Shown piece by piece: positions 26,105 through 35,674 of a stretch of DNA of 64,000 bases. Origin of the DNA: Arthrobacter sp. ISL-28 (GTDB lineage: Bacteria > Actinomycetota > Actinomycetes > Actinomycetales > Micrococcaceae); NCBI RefSeq assembly GCF_018613875.1, contig NZ_JAGGPJ010000019.1, forward strand, positions 26,227 to 90,226, read 5' to 3'. Each line of letters begins with the position of its first letter. Position 1 is the stretch's first letter. The notes beneath the pieces were generated by a model, which worked only from the letters and a program-made list of their open reading frames with translations, was not told the DNA's origin and did not search any database. The position numbers and the translations under genes were made by a program.

Positions 26105-28228
26105 ATGAAGACAATGTCAGCAGCCAATCCACCATCCGAACAGCCCGGCGAGACACCCCCGGGTGCGGTGCCGGCCGGCGACGCTGCGTCCAGCGCCGCC
26201 CAGCCCGGCGAGGCACGCTCCAGCGCCATCATGGCCGCAGGGACGCTGGTTTCCCGCATCCTGGGCTTCGGCAAGACCTGGATGCTGGGCGCCGCCCTCG
26301 GGCTGGGTTCCACGGTCACCGACACGTTCATCAACGCCAACAACCTGCCAAACCTGATCTTCCTGCTCGTGGCCGGCGGCGTCTTCAACGCTGTGCTCGT
26401 GCCGCAGATCATCAAAGCAAGCAAGGGCCCGGACAGGGGAGCGGACTACATCAGCCGCCTCCTCACGCTGGCGGTGCTGGTACTGCTGTCCCTGACCCTG
26501 CTGGTGACGCTGCTGGCGCCCGCTGTCATCGAGCTGACCACCCAGGGGTACTCGCCGCAGCAGAAGTCCCTGGCCGTCTCCTTCGCATTCTGGTGCCTGC
26601 CGCAGATCTTCTTCTATGGCCTGTATGCCCTCCTGACCCAGGTCCTTAATGCCAACGGCGCCTTTGGTCCGGCCATGTGGGCGCCCATCCTGAACAACAT
26701 CGTGGCCATCGCCGGCCTGGGCATGTTCATCTTGATTTTCGGTGCCAACGCGGCCAACCCGCATTCCCTCGACAACTGGGGACCCACCCAGACGTTCTTT
26801 GTCGCCGGGTTCTCCACGATCGGCGTCACCTCCCAAACCGCCATCCTGCTCATCCCCGTGTTCCGGCTGAAGCTGGGCCTCCGTCCGCGCTTCGGCTGGC
26901 GTGGAGTGGGACTCGGCCAGGCAGCAAAGCTGAGCGTCTGGACGCTCCTGACTGCCGCCGTCGGGCAGCTCGCCTTCCTGTACGTGATGCGCATCGCGAC
27001 CATCCCGGGTGCCGAGCGGCTCCGCCTGGAGAAGGCAGGGAACCCGGCCGCCGCGATGCTCCCCGGCAACGCCGTTCTGGAGGTGGCCAGCCAGCTGTAT
27101 CTGCTGCCCCACTCCATCATTGCCCTCTCGCTGGCCACGGTGCTCTTCAACCGGATGACCCACGCCTCCCAGGAGGGGAACCGCGACGAACTGCGCAACG
27201 CCCTCTCCCAGGGCCTGCGCACGATGGCTGTGGCGACCGTCTTCGGAGCCCTGGCCCTCTTCGCCCTGGCCGGCCCGCTGGGCATGTTCTTCTCGGGCGG
27301 GCTCCGCACGGACGGGGTCATGCTGGCACAGACCCTCACGATCCTGGCTCTCAGCACGCCGTTCATGAGTGCGAACTTCATGATGTCCCGCGTTTTCTAC
27401 GCCAATGAGGACGCCCGGACCCCGTTCTACATCCAGCTGGTCCTGGCGCTGGTCAATGTCGTCGCGGCGTTCTTCATCCAGTTCCTCCCGTTCGACCAGA
27501 TCATCTTTGCCATCGCCATTCTTTACACCGGCGGGAACATCCTCTCCGTGATCGTGAGCGCGTTCTTCCTGCGCCGGCTTCTGGGGCATCTGGACGGGCC
27601 GCGGATCGCCAACTCCTACATCCGCATGGGCTACGCCGCCCTCGGTTCGGCCGTCGCCGGGGTGGGCGCGCTCTGGCTGCTGGGCAGCTACAGTCCGGTG
27701 GGCTTCGCCTGGAGCAGCCGCCTGGCCGCACTGGTGACCATCATCGTCGTCGGGCCTGTCATGCTGGCGGTCTATCTGCTCCTGCTGAAGCTGTTCCGCG
27801 TCTCTGAGTTGCGCGACCTGCTGCGTCCGCTGCTGGGGCGGCTTGGCCGCGGCCCTGCTGCCCCGGCCGGACCACCCACCGAAGGCGCTGCCGGAACAGC
27901 CGCCGGCACCGCTTCAGCGGCCGGCGCCTCCGGTGCTTCCGCCGCCCCGGGACGGCCGACGGCGGAACGCGCCACGATCTCGGTGGACACCGGACTGATT
28001 CCACGGATCTCGGGCGAATTCGACTCCGCCTCCTTCCGCGTCGGACCGGCGCCCATGCCGGAACAGGACGCCCACCGCACCTCCGGCTACCTCCCCGGGG
28101 AAGACGTGCCCAGCACGGCCCGCGGCAACAGGCTGCGCGCCGAGATCCCCATCCCGGGCCGCAGAGCGTTCCAGGGAAAACCCGGCCAGAACCCCTATTT
28201 CAAGTCCCGGCGCAAGAAGAAAAAATGA
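26105..28228 (+). CDS. murJ: Lipid II flippase MurJ
   Basis: 707 residues. About 14 membrane segments fill residues 35-580, starting RSSAIMAAGTLVSRILGFGKTWML, with family motifs FINANNLPNLIFLLVAGGVFNAV and LPHSIIALSLATVLFNRM. It flips lipid-linked peptidoglycan precursor across the membrane. The C-terminal 130 residues are a Pro/Ala/Gly-rich cytosolic tail ending in a very basic SRRKKKK. In mycobacteria this protein carries a fused pseudokinase and extracytoplasmic domain; here those parts appear to lie in the next gene instead. A second ATG three codons in (MSAAN) could be the start. Confidence 0.95.
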   Translation: MKTMSAANPPSEQPGETPPGAVPAGDAASSAAQPGEARSSAIMAAGTLVSRILGFGKTWMLGAALGLGSTVTDTFINANNLPNLIFLLVAGGVFNAVLVPQIIKASKGPDRGADYISRLLTLAVLVLLSLTLLVTLLAPAVIELTTQGYSPQQKSLAVSFAFWCLPQIFFYGLYALLTQVLNANGAFGPAMWAPILNNIVAIAGLGMFILIFGANAANPHSLDNWGPTQTFFVAGFSTIGVTSQTAILLIPVFRLKLGLRPRFGWRGVGLGQAAKLSVWTLLTAAVGQLAFLYVMRIATIPGAERLRLEKAGNPAAAMLPGNAVLEVASQLYLLPHSIIALSLATVLFNRMTHASQEGNRDELRNALSQGLRTMAVATVFGALALFALAGPLGMFFSGGLRTDGVMLAQTLTILALSTPFMSANFMMSRVFYANEDARTPFYIQLVLALVNVVAAFFIQFLPFDQIIFAIAILYTGGNILSVIVSAFFLRRLLGHLDGPRIANSYIRMGYAALGSAVAGVGALWLLGSYSPVGFAWSSRLAALVTIIVVGPVMLAVYLLLLKLFRVSELRDLLRPLLGRLGRGPAAPAGPPTEGAAGTAAGTASAAGASGASAAPGRPTAERATISVDTGLIPRISGEFDSASFRVGPAPMPEQDAHRTSGYLPGEDVPSTARGNRLRAEIPIPGRRAFQGKPGQNPYFKSRRKKKK

Positions 28229-28401
28229 CCGTCTGTCCGTAGTGTCCAGGCCCGTGTCACACGGCCGTTGCACCGCATCGGCTAGGATCGAAAAAGAACA
28301 AGGGTAGTTGCAGGTCAGGGTCAGCCGGCTTGCGGGAGGTCTTCCCGCGGTGACGAAATCACCATGGCCCGCGCAATTCCCGGACAGCCTAGGAGGAACA
28401 C

Positions 28402-30066
28402 GTGTCCCACCCGATCGATGTCGGATCAGTACTTGGCGGCCGCTATAAGGTCACGGCCACAGTACTGAGTTCGCATGACCAGGATCTGGTGCTCGACGGT
28501 GTTGACCAGGTGCTCAACCGTCCGGTCAGCATCCTGGTGGCCGGTCCGCACAACGCGGACCAGGTGGCTCAGAGTGCCCGTGAAGTGGCCACCGGGGAGC
28601 GCCCGGGCAACGTGCAGATCCTCGATCTTGGCGTCAGCGACTCCACCACATACCTGATCACCAACCACACAACCGCCGTTGACCTGCTGGACCTTGTGGT
28701 TGCCTCCAACCCCCCCTATGTCGAACCGTTCTTTACGGACACGCTGGGCAGTGAGATCTTCGGCCAGGCACGCTCCCTTGAACCGGAAATTTACGACGAC
28801 GAGGAAGAGGTTGACGCCGGCTACATTAGTTACGCCGATGCCCACCCGCGGCAGGCAGACTCGTATCCCGCGTCCATGCAGGGCCGCAACTCCGGTGAGC
28901 ACGGCTCCCGTCCAAGCGCGTCGCAGCAGCCTGCCGGCGCCAACTCACCGGGCGTCCCTGGGCGCAAGGCTCCCATTGTTCCGCCCCTTCCGCCTGGCCG
29001 CCCCGGCTCTGTTCCGCCGGGCGCCGGCGCGGCAGCCGGTGCCGCTGCCGGGGGCGCGGCCGCCACCCGTGGCCGCCAGCAGACGGAAGCTCCCGAGACG
29101 ACTGCACCCCAGCCGGTCCAGCGTGAGAACGTGGAGCAAGCTCTGCTCCAGCGCGAAGGCAACCGTTCCGCCAATCCGTCAGTCGGCTCGCAAGAGAGCG
29201 CCCCTGCCGGTGCTGGCGTCGACGACGACCAGCCCAGGGTGTCGCTATGGTCCGAGGACGACTACGACTATCCAGTTGCGGACGAGTACGCCGACGACCA
29301 AAACGCCCAGCACGAAAACAGCGGGCACTCGGACCGGAGGGCCGGCAACTTCCCTGCGGTCGCCAGGACCACCAGTCCGGCTGCAGCAGGCGACTACCAC
29401 GACGAAGATCACAACCCCCAGAGTGAACCGCGCTCCATGCGGTGGCTGGTTGGCGGCCTGCTGGCGGCCGTCCTCATTGTCGGGCTCATCTTCGCTGTCA
29501 CCAACCTCGGGAGCCTGTTCAAGACCACGCCCCAGGCACAGTCGACACCACCGGCATCGTCAGCTGCTCCGCAGACGGCCACTCCTTCGCCCACCCAAAG
29601 CACGGCCCCGGCGGTGGGCCCGCCCGCGGTGGAGAGTGTCACGCGTCAGGGCACCTTTGATTTCGCCTCCACCTACGACAACGATCTCAGCAAGACGTTC
29701 GACGGCAACGCTGCCAGCTACTGGTCCGACATGGAGTTCGCAACGGACAACTGGGGTGGTCTGGCTCCCGACGGCGTTCCCCTTGTGGTCAAGCTGAAGG
29801 GCCCGTCCAAGGTCTCCTCGATCACCCTCAACCAGCTGGGCGGGTCGGGTGGAAGCATCAGCGTCTTCACCAACGACCGACCGTCGATGGACGGGGCCAA
29901 GCAGGTGGGCACCAACAGCTTCACCTCGCCTGACCTCACCATGCCGCTCGCTGAGCCGGTGACGGCCCAGTACGTGATCGTGTCCATCAAGAACCTGCCC
30001 AAGCTCGCTGCCCCGAAGACCCGCTACGGCTTCGGCCTCCGCCTTGCGGAGATCCGCATCCAGTAG
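28402..30066 (+). CDS. Membrane protein with pseudokinase-like N-lobe and discoidin-like C-domain
   Basis: 554 residues starting at a GTG with TAGGAGGAA ahead. Residues 1-100 (GSVLGGRYKVTATVLSSHDQ, VLNRPVSILVAG) align by eye with a Ser/Thr-kinase N-lobe, but the Gly-rich loop is degenerate, the usual Lys position is not convincing, and no HRD or DFG motif follows. A long Pro/Gly/Ala/Gln-rich cytosolic linker leads to one membrane helix (about residues 348-370, WLVGGLLAAVLIVGLIFAV). The extracytoplasmic part ends in a beta-rich domain (FDFASTYDNDLSKTFDG, YGFGLRLAEIRIQ) like discoidin/carbohydrate-binding modules. With murJ 170 bases upstream this matches the C-terminal half of mycobacterial MviN, and a role in controlling MurJ is inferred. 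Confidence 0.75.
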   Translation: MSHPIDVGSVLGGRYKVTATVLSSHDQDLVLDGVDQVLNRPVSILVAGPHNADQVAQSAREVATGERPGNVQILDLGVSDSTTYLITNHTTAVDLLDLVVASNPPYVEPFFTDTLGSEIFGQARSLEPEIYDDEEEVDAGYISYADAHPRQADSYPASMQGRNSGEHGSRPSASQQPAGANSPGVPGRKAPIVPPLPPGRPGSVPPGAGAAAGAAAGGAAATRGRQQTEAPETTAPQPVQRENVEQALLQREGNRSANPSVGSQESAPAGAGVDDDQPRVSLWSEDDYDYPVADEYADDQNAQHENSGHSDRRAGNFPAVARTTSPAAAGDYHDEDHNPQSEPRSMRWLVGGLLAAVLIVGLIFAVTNLGSLFKTTPQAQSTPPASSAAPQTATPSPTQSTAPAVGPPAVESVTRQGTFDFASTYDNDLSKTFDGNAASYWSDMEFATDNWGGLAPDGVPLVVKLKGPSKVSSITLNQLGGSGGSISVFTNDRPSMDGAKQVGTNSFTSPDLTMPLAEPVTAQYVIVSIKNLPKLAAPKTRYGFGLRLAEIRIQ

Positions 30067-30292
30067 CGAGTCCAGTCCTGAAGGAGACGGGTGCCTGGCC
30101 CTGCCCTGTTCGTCAGTTCTTCAGGCATTGGTGCCTGCGTTTGGGCACGCAGCCCGGCTGGTGCCTGATAAGGCGTACCACAAGGTAACGCGCGCGCCCT
30201 GAGACAGGTCAAGACGGTAACCTTGGGGAGCGTCTTGTGATGATCTGTCCGTGCAGGCCCCGAAGCGGCTGCGTCCAGCGTCCAACACGTCT

Positions 30293-30318
30293 GGAATATT
30301 CGGCATCACCAAACAGTT
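30293..30318 (+). promoter_or_regulatory. SigH/SigR-type oxidative-stress promoter for trxB
   Basis: GGAATA (30293-30298), a 17-base spacer and GTT (30316-30318) match the consensus of actinobacterial disulfide/heat-stress sigma factors, about 60 bases upstream of the trxB GTG. trxBA is a classic target of SigR in Streptomyces and SigH in mycobacteria. Confidence 0.7.
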
Positions 30319-30376
30319 GTGCCATGTGGCCGGCCGCGAGGCTGGCCCGTCGATTAAGGAAGAGGTTCACCGTTCA

Positions 30377-31333
30377 GTGAGCAACGCAGAAAACAGCGCG
30401 TCAGAAGTACGTGATGTCATTATCGTCGGCTCCGGTCCGGCAGGTTACACAGCGGCTGTCTACACGGCGCGTGCCAACCTAAAGCCACTGCTTCTTGCGG
30501 GTTCCGTCACTGCCGGCGGTGAACTGATGAACACCACGGACGTCGAGAACTACCCTGGATTCCCAGAAGGCATTATGGGTCCGGACCTGATGGAGAACTT
30601 CGAAAAGCAGGCCGTCCGCTTCGGAACTGAAATCCAGTTTGAGGACGTTACCGCGCTGGGGCTCGACGGCGACATCAAGACCGTGACCATCGCAACAGGG
30701 GAGACCTTCCGCGCCCGGTCCATCATTCTTTCCACCGGCTCCGCCTACCGCGAGCTCGGCCTCGCGAACGAGAAGCGTCTTTCGGGTCACGGTGTCAGCT
30801 GGTGTGCAACCTGCGATGGTTTCTTTTTCAAGGACCAGGACATTGCCGTCATTGGCGGTGGCGACTCCGCCATGGAAGAGGCGCTCTTCCTGACCAAGTT
30901 CGCGCGCTCCGTCACTGTGGTTCACCGCCGCGATAGCTTGAAGGCCTCGAAGATCATGGGCGACCGGGCGCAGGCACACGAGAAGATCAGCTTCATCTGG
31001 AACACTGCCGTGGACGACGTACTCGGGGACGACAAAGTCACCGGCCTCAAGCTCAAGAATCTGCTGGACGGAACTGAGTCCGAGCTGGCGGTAACCGGCG
31101 TCTTCGTCGCGATCGGCAACGATCCCCGGACCGAACTGGTCAAGGACACGCTGGAGATGACAGCCGCCGGAACCATCGCTGTGGAGGGCCGCAGCTCGCG
31201 GACCAGCATTAGCGGAGTCTTCGCGGCCGGCGACGTCGTGGATCCCACGTACCGCCAGGCCATCACGGCGTCCGGTTCCGGCTGTGTCGCCGCGCTTGAC
31301 GTCGAGCACTACCTCGCTGACCTTCACGCCTGA
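30377..31333 (+). CDS. trxB: Thioredoxin reductase
   Basis: 318 residues from the GTG at 30377 (VSNAENSASEVRDVII), chosen because upstream codons would run back through the promoter at 30293. FAD site VGSGPAGYTAAVYTARA, redox pair in SWCATCDGFF, NADPH motif GGGDSAMEEA and C-terminal FAGDVVDPTYRQAITASGSG. It passes electrons from NADPH to thioredoxin, encoded 38 bases downstream. The preceding 310 bases hold the promoter and no other gene. Confidence 0.97.
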   Translation: MSNAENSASEVRDVIIVGSGPAGYTAAVYTARANLKPLLLAGSVTAGGELMNTTDVENYPGFPEGIMGPDLMENFEKQAVRFGTEIQFEDVTALGLDGDIKTVTIATGETFRARSIILSTGSAYRELGLANEKRLSGHGVSWCATCDGFFFKDQDIAVIGGGDSAMEEALFLTKFARSVTVVHRRDSLKASKIMGDRAQAHEKISFIWNTAVDDVLGDDKVTGLKLKNLLDGTESELAVTGVFVAIGNDPRTELVKDTLEMTAAGTIAVEGRSSRTSISGVFAAGDVVDPTYRQAITASGSGCVAALDVEHYLADLHA

Positions 31334-31371
31334 CCGGCGCTGAGCATCATTCGAAGAGAGAGACAAGGGTT

Positions 31372-31698
31372 ATGAGCAACGCAAAAGATGTAACAGACGC
31401 AAGCTTCAGCACGGACGTACTCGCTGCTGACAAGCCGGTGATCGTGGATTTCTGGGCCGAATGGTGCGGCCCCTGCCGGAAGCTCGGCCCCATCCTGGAC
31501 GAGATCTCGGTGGAGTACGGTGAGAAGGTGAACGTCGTCAAGGTAAACGTCGACGACAACCCCGCCATCGCGGCCGAGTACGGCATCACCTCCATCCCGG
31601 CCGTCTACTTGTTCCAGGGCGGCGAAGTGAAAAGCACTGTCATCGGGGCCAAGCCCAAGCAGTTCTTCGAGAAGGAATTTGCGGACGTTCTGTCCTAA
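31372..31698 (+). CDS. trxA: Thioredoxin
   Basis: 108 residues, the standard length. Active site FWAEWCGPCRK with the redox Cys pair at about positions 33 and 36; cis-Pro in SIPAVYLF. It reduces protein disulfides in the cytosol and is the substrate of the adjacent reductase. Cotranscription with trxB from the stress promoter is likely; two hairpins follow the stop. Confidence 0.97.
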   Translation: MSNAKDVTDASFSTDVLAADKPVIVDFWAEWCGPCRKLGPILDEISVEYGEKVNVVKVNVDDNPAIAAEYGITSIPAVYLFQGGEVKSTVIGAKPKQFFEKEFADVLS

Positions 31699-31711
31699 CA
31701 AGAGCGCGTCA

Positions 31712-31733
31712 CCTGCCGCCGTATGGCGGCAGG
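31712..31733 (+). terminator. Hairpin after trxA (first of two)
   Basis: Perfect 9-base stem CCTGCCGCC/GGCGGCAGG around GTAT, 13 bases after the trxA stop. No U-run of its own; it stands immediately before a stronger terminator. Confidence 0.55.
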
Positions 31734-31736
31734 CTC

Positions 31737-31776
31737 GTGGCTACCACTCCAGGGGAGTGGTAGCCACTCTTGTTTT
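31737..31776 (+). terminator. Rho-independent terminator of trxBA
   Basis: Perfect 13-base stem GTGGCTACCACTC/GAGTGGTAGCCAC (31737-31749, 31755-31767) followed by TCTTGTTTT. Confidence 0.85.
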
Positions 31777-31880
31777 CCGGTGGTCTTCGCCGCCGACTAG
31801 CTGAGCGGGCTACCCGAGCTGGCTGCCTCGATGGGCTGCTGTCGGGCATTGGTCGGGGGGATTGAAGAGGAGAGCTTCTG

Positions 31881-32138
31881 TTGGCTCTGCACCTCAAGCG
31901 TTGGTTTCAAGGTCTGCGGGAGCGTGATATCAACCAACACGCGGCTCATTCGGATGTGTCTTTCGCCCAGATGCCCTGCTCTCCAGCGGCGAGTCCGAGG
32001 GGGAGTCAGGCCAAATCTGCTTATGAGTTTTCCACGCCGCTCCCGATGCGGCGACCCGCTGCAGAAATATCCTGGGACGGGCCAGGCGGAGCGGGCTCGG
32101 TGTCCCTTGCAGAATTAACAGGCCCGCTCCCAGATTAA
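31881..32138 (+). CDS. Doubtful 85-codon ORF downstream of trxA
   Basis: TTG start with AGAGGAGAG six bases ahead. The product begins (M)ALHLKRWFQGLRERDINQ and ends SVSLAELTGPLPD. Not recognised, and no membrane or signal segment. The second half lies over repeated sequence (32114-32153), which argues against a conserved gene. It could be a decayed remnant. Included because of its ribosome binding site only. Confidence 0.25.
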   Translation: MALHLKRWFQGLRERDINQHAAHSDVSFAQMPCSPAASPRGSQAKSAYEFSTPLPMRRPAAEISWDGPGGAGSVSLAELTGPLPD

Positions 32139-32153
32139 CGGGCCTGCTCCCAG
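32114..32153. repeat. 20-base tandem repeat, two copies
   Basis: Units starting ATTAACAGGCCCGCTCCCAG and ATTAACGGGCCTGCTCCCAG, 18 of 20 identical, 80 bases before the first parS. Confidence 0.8.
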
Positions 32154-32232
32154 ACAGGGCCTGCCGACGACTGTCCAAGACGTGGTCGGCGAATGCTTGA
32201 GGTGGCCCGCACCGATTGCCCTCATGCAAGGT

Positions 32233-32246
32233 GTTTCACGTGAAAC
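32233..32246. other. parS site 1
   Basis: GTTTCACGTGAAAC; flanks also match, giving the full 16-base TGTTTCACGTGAAACA. Target of the ParB encoded at 39.1-40.4 kb. Confidence 0.93.
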
Positions 32247-32738
32247 ATCCCTTCCTTCTGTTTGACCATTTCCCTCTAAACCGACCGCTAATCCGTGGAT
32301 TCGCCGTGGTTGACTCTGTGGCGCCACTGTCCCATCCTGGCTTCGTGAAAGCTTGGAACCCATCTGGGTTCACCGAGGGTCCGGAAGAGCAAGGGCGGTT
32401 CTCCAAAGCCGCCAGTCACCGGCATTGGAAAACTTCGAGTAGCCACAAAGTGGCCATAGTCCCACTCGGCGGCAGTCGGGGCCAGTCAACGCATCACGCG
32501 ACGACGCCTCGGGTCCGACATGCAGAGCCTTGCCCTCGCCGAATCAGCGTACCCGAGCTCAACCGGCATAACGAGATGTCGACCGCCCACCACTGAAAAA
32601 TCGTGGACCGACGATCGTTTAGCAGGTCCACCCAACACAACGACCAGGCAATCTGCCAAGCCAACGTCGGGTTTTAGCGTCAGGAGAGGCTCTGCCTCAA
32701 TCAAGATTCCAGATGGCGCTGGCAGCGTTGCCGGTCAT

Positions 32739-32752
32739 GTTTCACGTGAAAC
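32739..32752. other. parS site 2
   Basis: Perfect 14-mer within a perfect 16-mer, 506 bases after site 1. Confidence 0.93.
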
Positions 32753-33287
32753 AACGCGCCTAGCTCGTTTAGCAGGTGGCGGCACACCCGCCACTTCAGC
32801 AAGAAACTCTGCCCTCGACCAAGACAAATCCATGAGGATAGGAGCGTTGGATCCGCTCCCTCGCCGAGATGGGCGAGTTTGACGTGAGCATCCTCAACCA
32901 GATCCCGGAACTATTCGGGGTGCCAGGCCACTCAGCCAAACGAATCCCTTCAAATGCAGAATTTGAGAAGATGCCCAGGAAAAATGGTGACAACCCATGT
33001 CCTGTGATAGGTGTTGGACCTGTTTTAGTGCCAATGATGACGGCAACGGCAATTCCCAAACCGTATTCATAACCGATATCAGTTTCTTAAATACACTCCA
33101 GCCCGCAGCTCCAGGACGTGGTTACGCCGAGCACGGCGGAATCGGCATACTGGATCTGCGAGTGGATAGAGCGTCAGTTATCCGCACAAGGCCACAGTGC
33201 GCCTTCGGTCGCGTGATGGTGACCAGAGGAGTCTGAGTTAGCTGTGCCAACAGAGCGAAACGGGTCCTCTCCGACCCCCAGCCCAGT

Positions 33288-33343
33288 TTCCTGCAGACGG
33301 GTTCCTGCAGACGGGTTCCTGCAGACGGGCTCCTGCAGACGGG
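33288..33343. repeat. 14-base tandem repeat, four copies
   Basis: Unit TTCCTGCAGACGGG at 33288, 33302 and 33316, then CTCCTGCAGACGGG at 33330. The period is not a multiple of three and no gene spans it. It has no spacers, so it is not a CRISPR array. Confidence 0.9.
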
Positions 33344-33859
33344 CAAGAATCGAATCCTCGGCCATAAACGCATCCGAAATGTCCGCCAACATTCCTGTTC
33401 CGGCAAGTCCACCAATGTTCCATTCCGGCAAATTCTGCATTCCGGGCAGTCACTCGCGCGTGAATAGGCAGAGGAGCAGCCTAGAACAACTGGCATAGAG
33501 TAAGCGGGGAGCGGAGGAGTAAAGGAAGGCAGAACCGCCCTGCCTCGGTGGCCACTGAGCCTGTTTCACCTAAATCGTAGGCGTCCTGCTTCCGAACACC
33601 TTTTGTACCCTTCATGCGGAAAACCATTACGTGGCAAAGAGCGGCCAGGACTAAGAGCCCTTCGTACCGGGCTCCTCAATGCGCCTGTGCTCCGCAGCGT
33701 GGTGGCTACATGCCCACCTCCACTTGAATTGCGTGCGGGTCATTCACATACTCGTGATGCCTGACTGACTGAACATGATGACTCCTGGGCCCACACGAAC
33801 AGGCGCCGCATGCCGCGTGCGATGATGCCGTTTGTCGGAGCAGCGGAAAGAGCCCGGTC

Positions 33860-33873
33860 GTTTCACGTGAAAC
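33860..33873. other. parS site 3
   Basis: Perfect 14-mer, 15 of 16 for the extended site (C instead of T at the left). Confidence 0.92.
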
Positions 33874-34057
33874 ACACATCCATCGACATCGTCGATAGAG
33901 GAAACGTTCGCCGTTGCTACCCAATGACGTGCGGCGTATGCGTGCCTATTTGTTCTAAACGGGCATACATCTGTCATCGGTGGACGCAGGCATCTTGCCG
34001 GATATTGCCGCACACGAATCCTCGAGGGGCGACCCAGGTGAGAAAGTACGGGGGGTC

Positions 34058-34071
34058 GTTTCACGTGAAAC
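34058..34071. other. parS site 4
   Basis: Perfect 14-mer, 198 bases after site 3; shares the left flank GGTCG with it. Confidence 0.92.
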
Positions 34072-34190
34072 AAATGATCTACGTCAAAGCTAGCCGGACG
34101 CACCAATCTTTCCCACCGTGCGAGCTGGTCATAACGGCGTCATCACCACGGGGACGCCGCCGTCTCGCCCGCGCTGCTGACCACGCAACT

Positions 34191-34204
34191 GTTTCACGTG
34201 AAAC
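34191..34204. other. parS site 5
   Basis: Perfect 14-mer within a perfect 16-mer, 133 bases after site 4. Confidence 0.93.
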
Positions 34205-35282
34205 ACTCCAGCGAACTACCACGCCCACAGGCTGACAGGGGAAGCCGGCCCACGGTCTTGTCTGTGATGGGGTGTCATCTGGCCACACCGCCCGAGTTTG
34301 GGGGCCATCGGGTTATTGGAAGCATGCTGACCTCTGTTGTCCGACTGAGTCTGCGATACCAAAATGAAGGTATGCTGGGGCGCCTGTACCGAGCAGCGCT
34401 CCATCAGGCTCCGCAGCCGGGCGCGGACGACAATAGCCACGAATACGTCCAGACGATCCTTCATACCCTGCAACAGCCGCACATATTGTGGGGGAGCTGC
34501 CTAATCGAGGGCTTTCTGCTGCATCAGGCCACCGCTGTCTAATCGCTTGGCCTGAATAGGTCGCGGCTATCGGCGGGCCATCAGGTGGCCCATGTCATCA
34601 GGCAGTCCCATAAATCCCGTCCCTCTAAATCGCCCTTTCGAGGATGGCGTCAGTTACCGCCAACATCATTCACAGAATGAGGCTCAAGGGCTATCGATTT
34701 GCTGTTTGGCCGAACTCGGGCGTGGAGGGCTGGCGGCCTGATGAAGACAAGATCTTACACACTCGGGCCCATCACCCCCGAGCGGTGCAAGAGGCTCTTC
34801 CAGCGAAACGCCCTTCTGGGAGACACTCAGGGAAATGTAGCTGGGGCCCGGGGTCCCGAAGAACCTACCTCCAAGGCAGATGGTCCGAGGTCGTTCGTGG
34901 AATCCATGGGATTCCACAACGCGGGTGGCAGTGCGCTGGAGACATCCAGTTGATCACCGCCGGCGTCCACCGACGCTAACAGGACCACGGGCAACTCCTG
35001 AGCTAGGACAGTTGGAAGAATCTGGGTGTAGCAGTCAATCACCAGCCCAGGTCGAGATCAGGCCAAACATCAGGTCGGCGGCTGCACACAGACGGCGCAG
35101 AGTCATGGAGCCCAGCCAGCTCGGGATGCAGTTCCATCCCCTACGAGGGGGTGACTCGACCTGAGACGCAGCATCGAAACAGCGAAACGGAAAGACGGAA
35201 CCCGCGGAACGCATCGCTAGAGACGGAAAGAATGGGGCCGAGGTGGGGGTTCGAGGCGATTGCCAAACCCACAAGCATGAGA

Positions 35283-35342
35283 TTATTCACATGGTTATCC
35301 ACAGCACAAGCCACAGGCTTTTCCACAGTCTTTTCCACAGAC
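35283..35342 (+). repeat. DnaA-box-like array A, five units of exactly 12 bases
   Basis: 9-mers at 35283 TTATTCACA, 35295 TTATCCACA, 35307 CAAGCCACA (degenerate), 35319 TTTTCCACA and 35331 TTTTCCACA. All have the same orientation with three-base spacers. The second matches the DnaA box TTATCCACA exactly and the first matches TTATNCACA. Confidence 0.85.
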
Positions 35343-35564
35343 CAGATGTGATAGGGTGCGTCTTCGACAGGGCGTCTACCGAAGCTTGTAGGGTCCATCT
35401 GAAGTGGGTGTCGCTATCGGACCAACCGAGGCCCAGATTCCGGGCAGGCGCGTGTCCTCGAATGTGGGCGTGTTTCAAGCAGAAATTAAACCCTTTCCGC
35501 TCAACCTACGGCTGCCCGTCGATGTTTTTCTCCCCATTTTCGAGATGAGATGCTCGTCACAATC

Positions 35565-35578
35565 GTTTCACGTGAAAC
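35565..35578. other. parS site 6, between the two DnaA-box arrays
   Basis: Perfect 14-mer, 14 of 16 extended. It lies 223 bases after array A and 97 bases before array B. Confidence 0.92.
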
Positions 35579-35674
35579 GAACGCGTCGTTGGTCCGGCTC
35601 GCGGTTCAAATGGGGAGTCGCCCAGGGATCAACATGCAACCGGATCCCACCCCGATTGATGCCGGTTGAGCCGG

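Noticed and set aside
33288..33343. Repeat array considered as a CRISPR remnant
   Set aside because: Units are contiguous with no spacers, only 14 bases long, and no cas gene is present.
33340..33365. GAATCGAATCCTC resembling a tRNA T-loop
   Set aside because: No acceptor, D or anticodon stems can be built around it.
34644..34979. 111-codon frame in the desert
   Set aside because: Codon use and composition unlike the neighbours, competing frames on both strands, no start signal.
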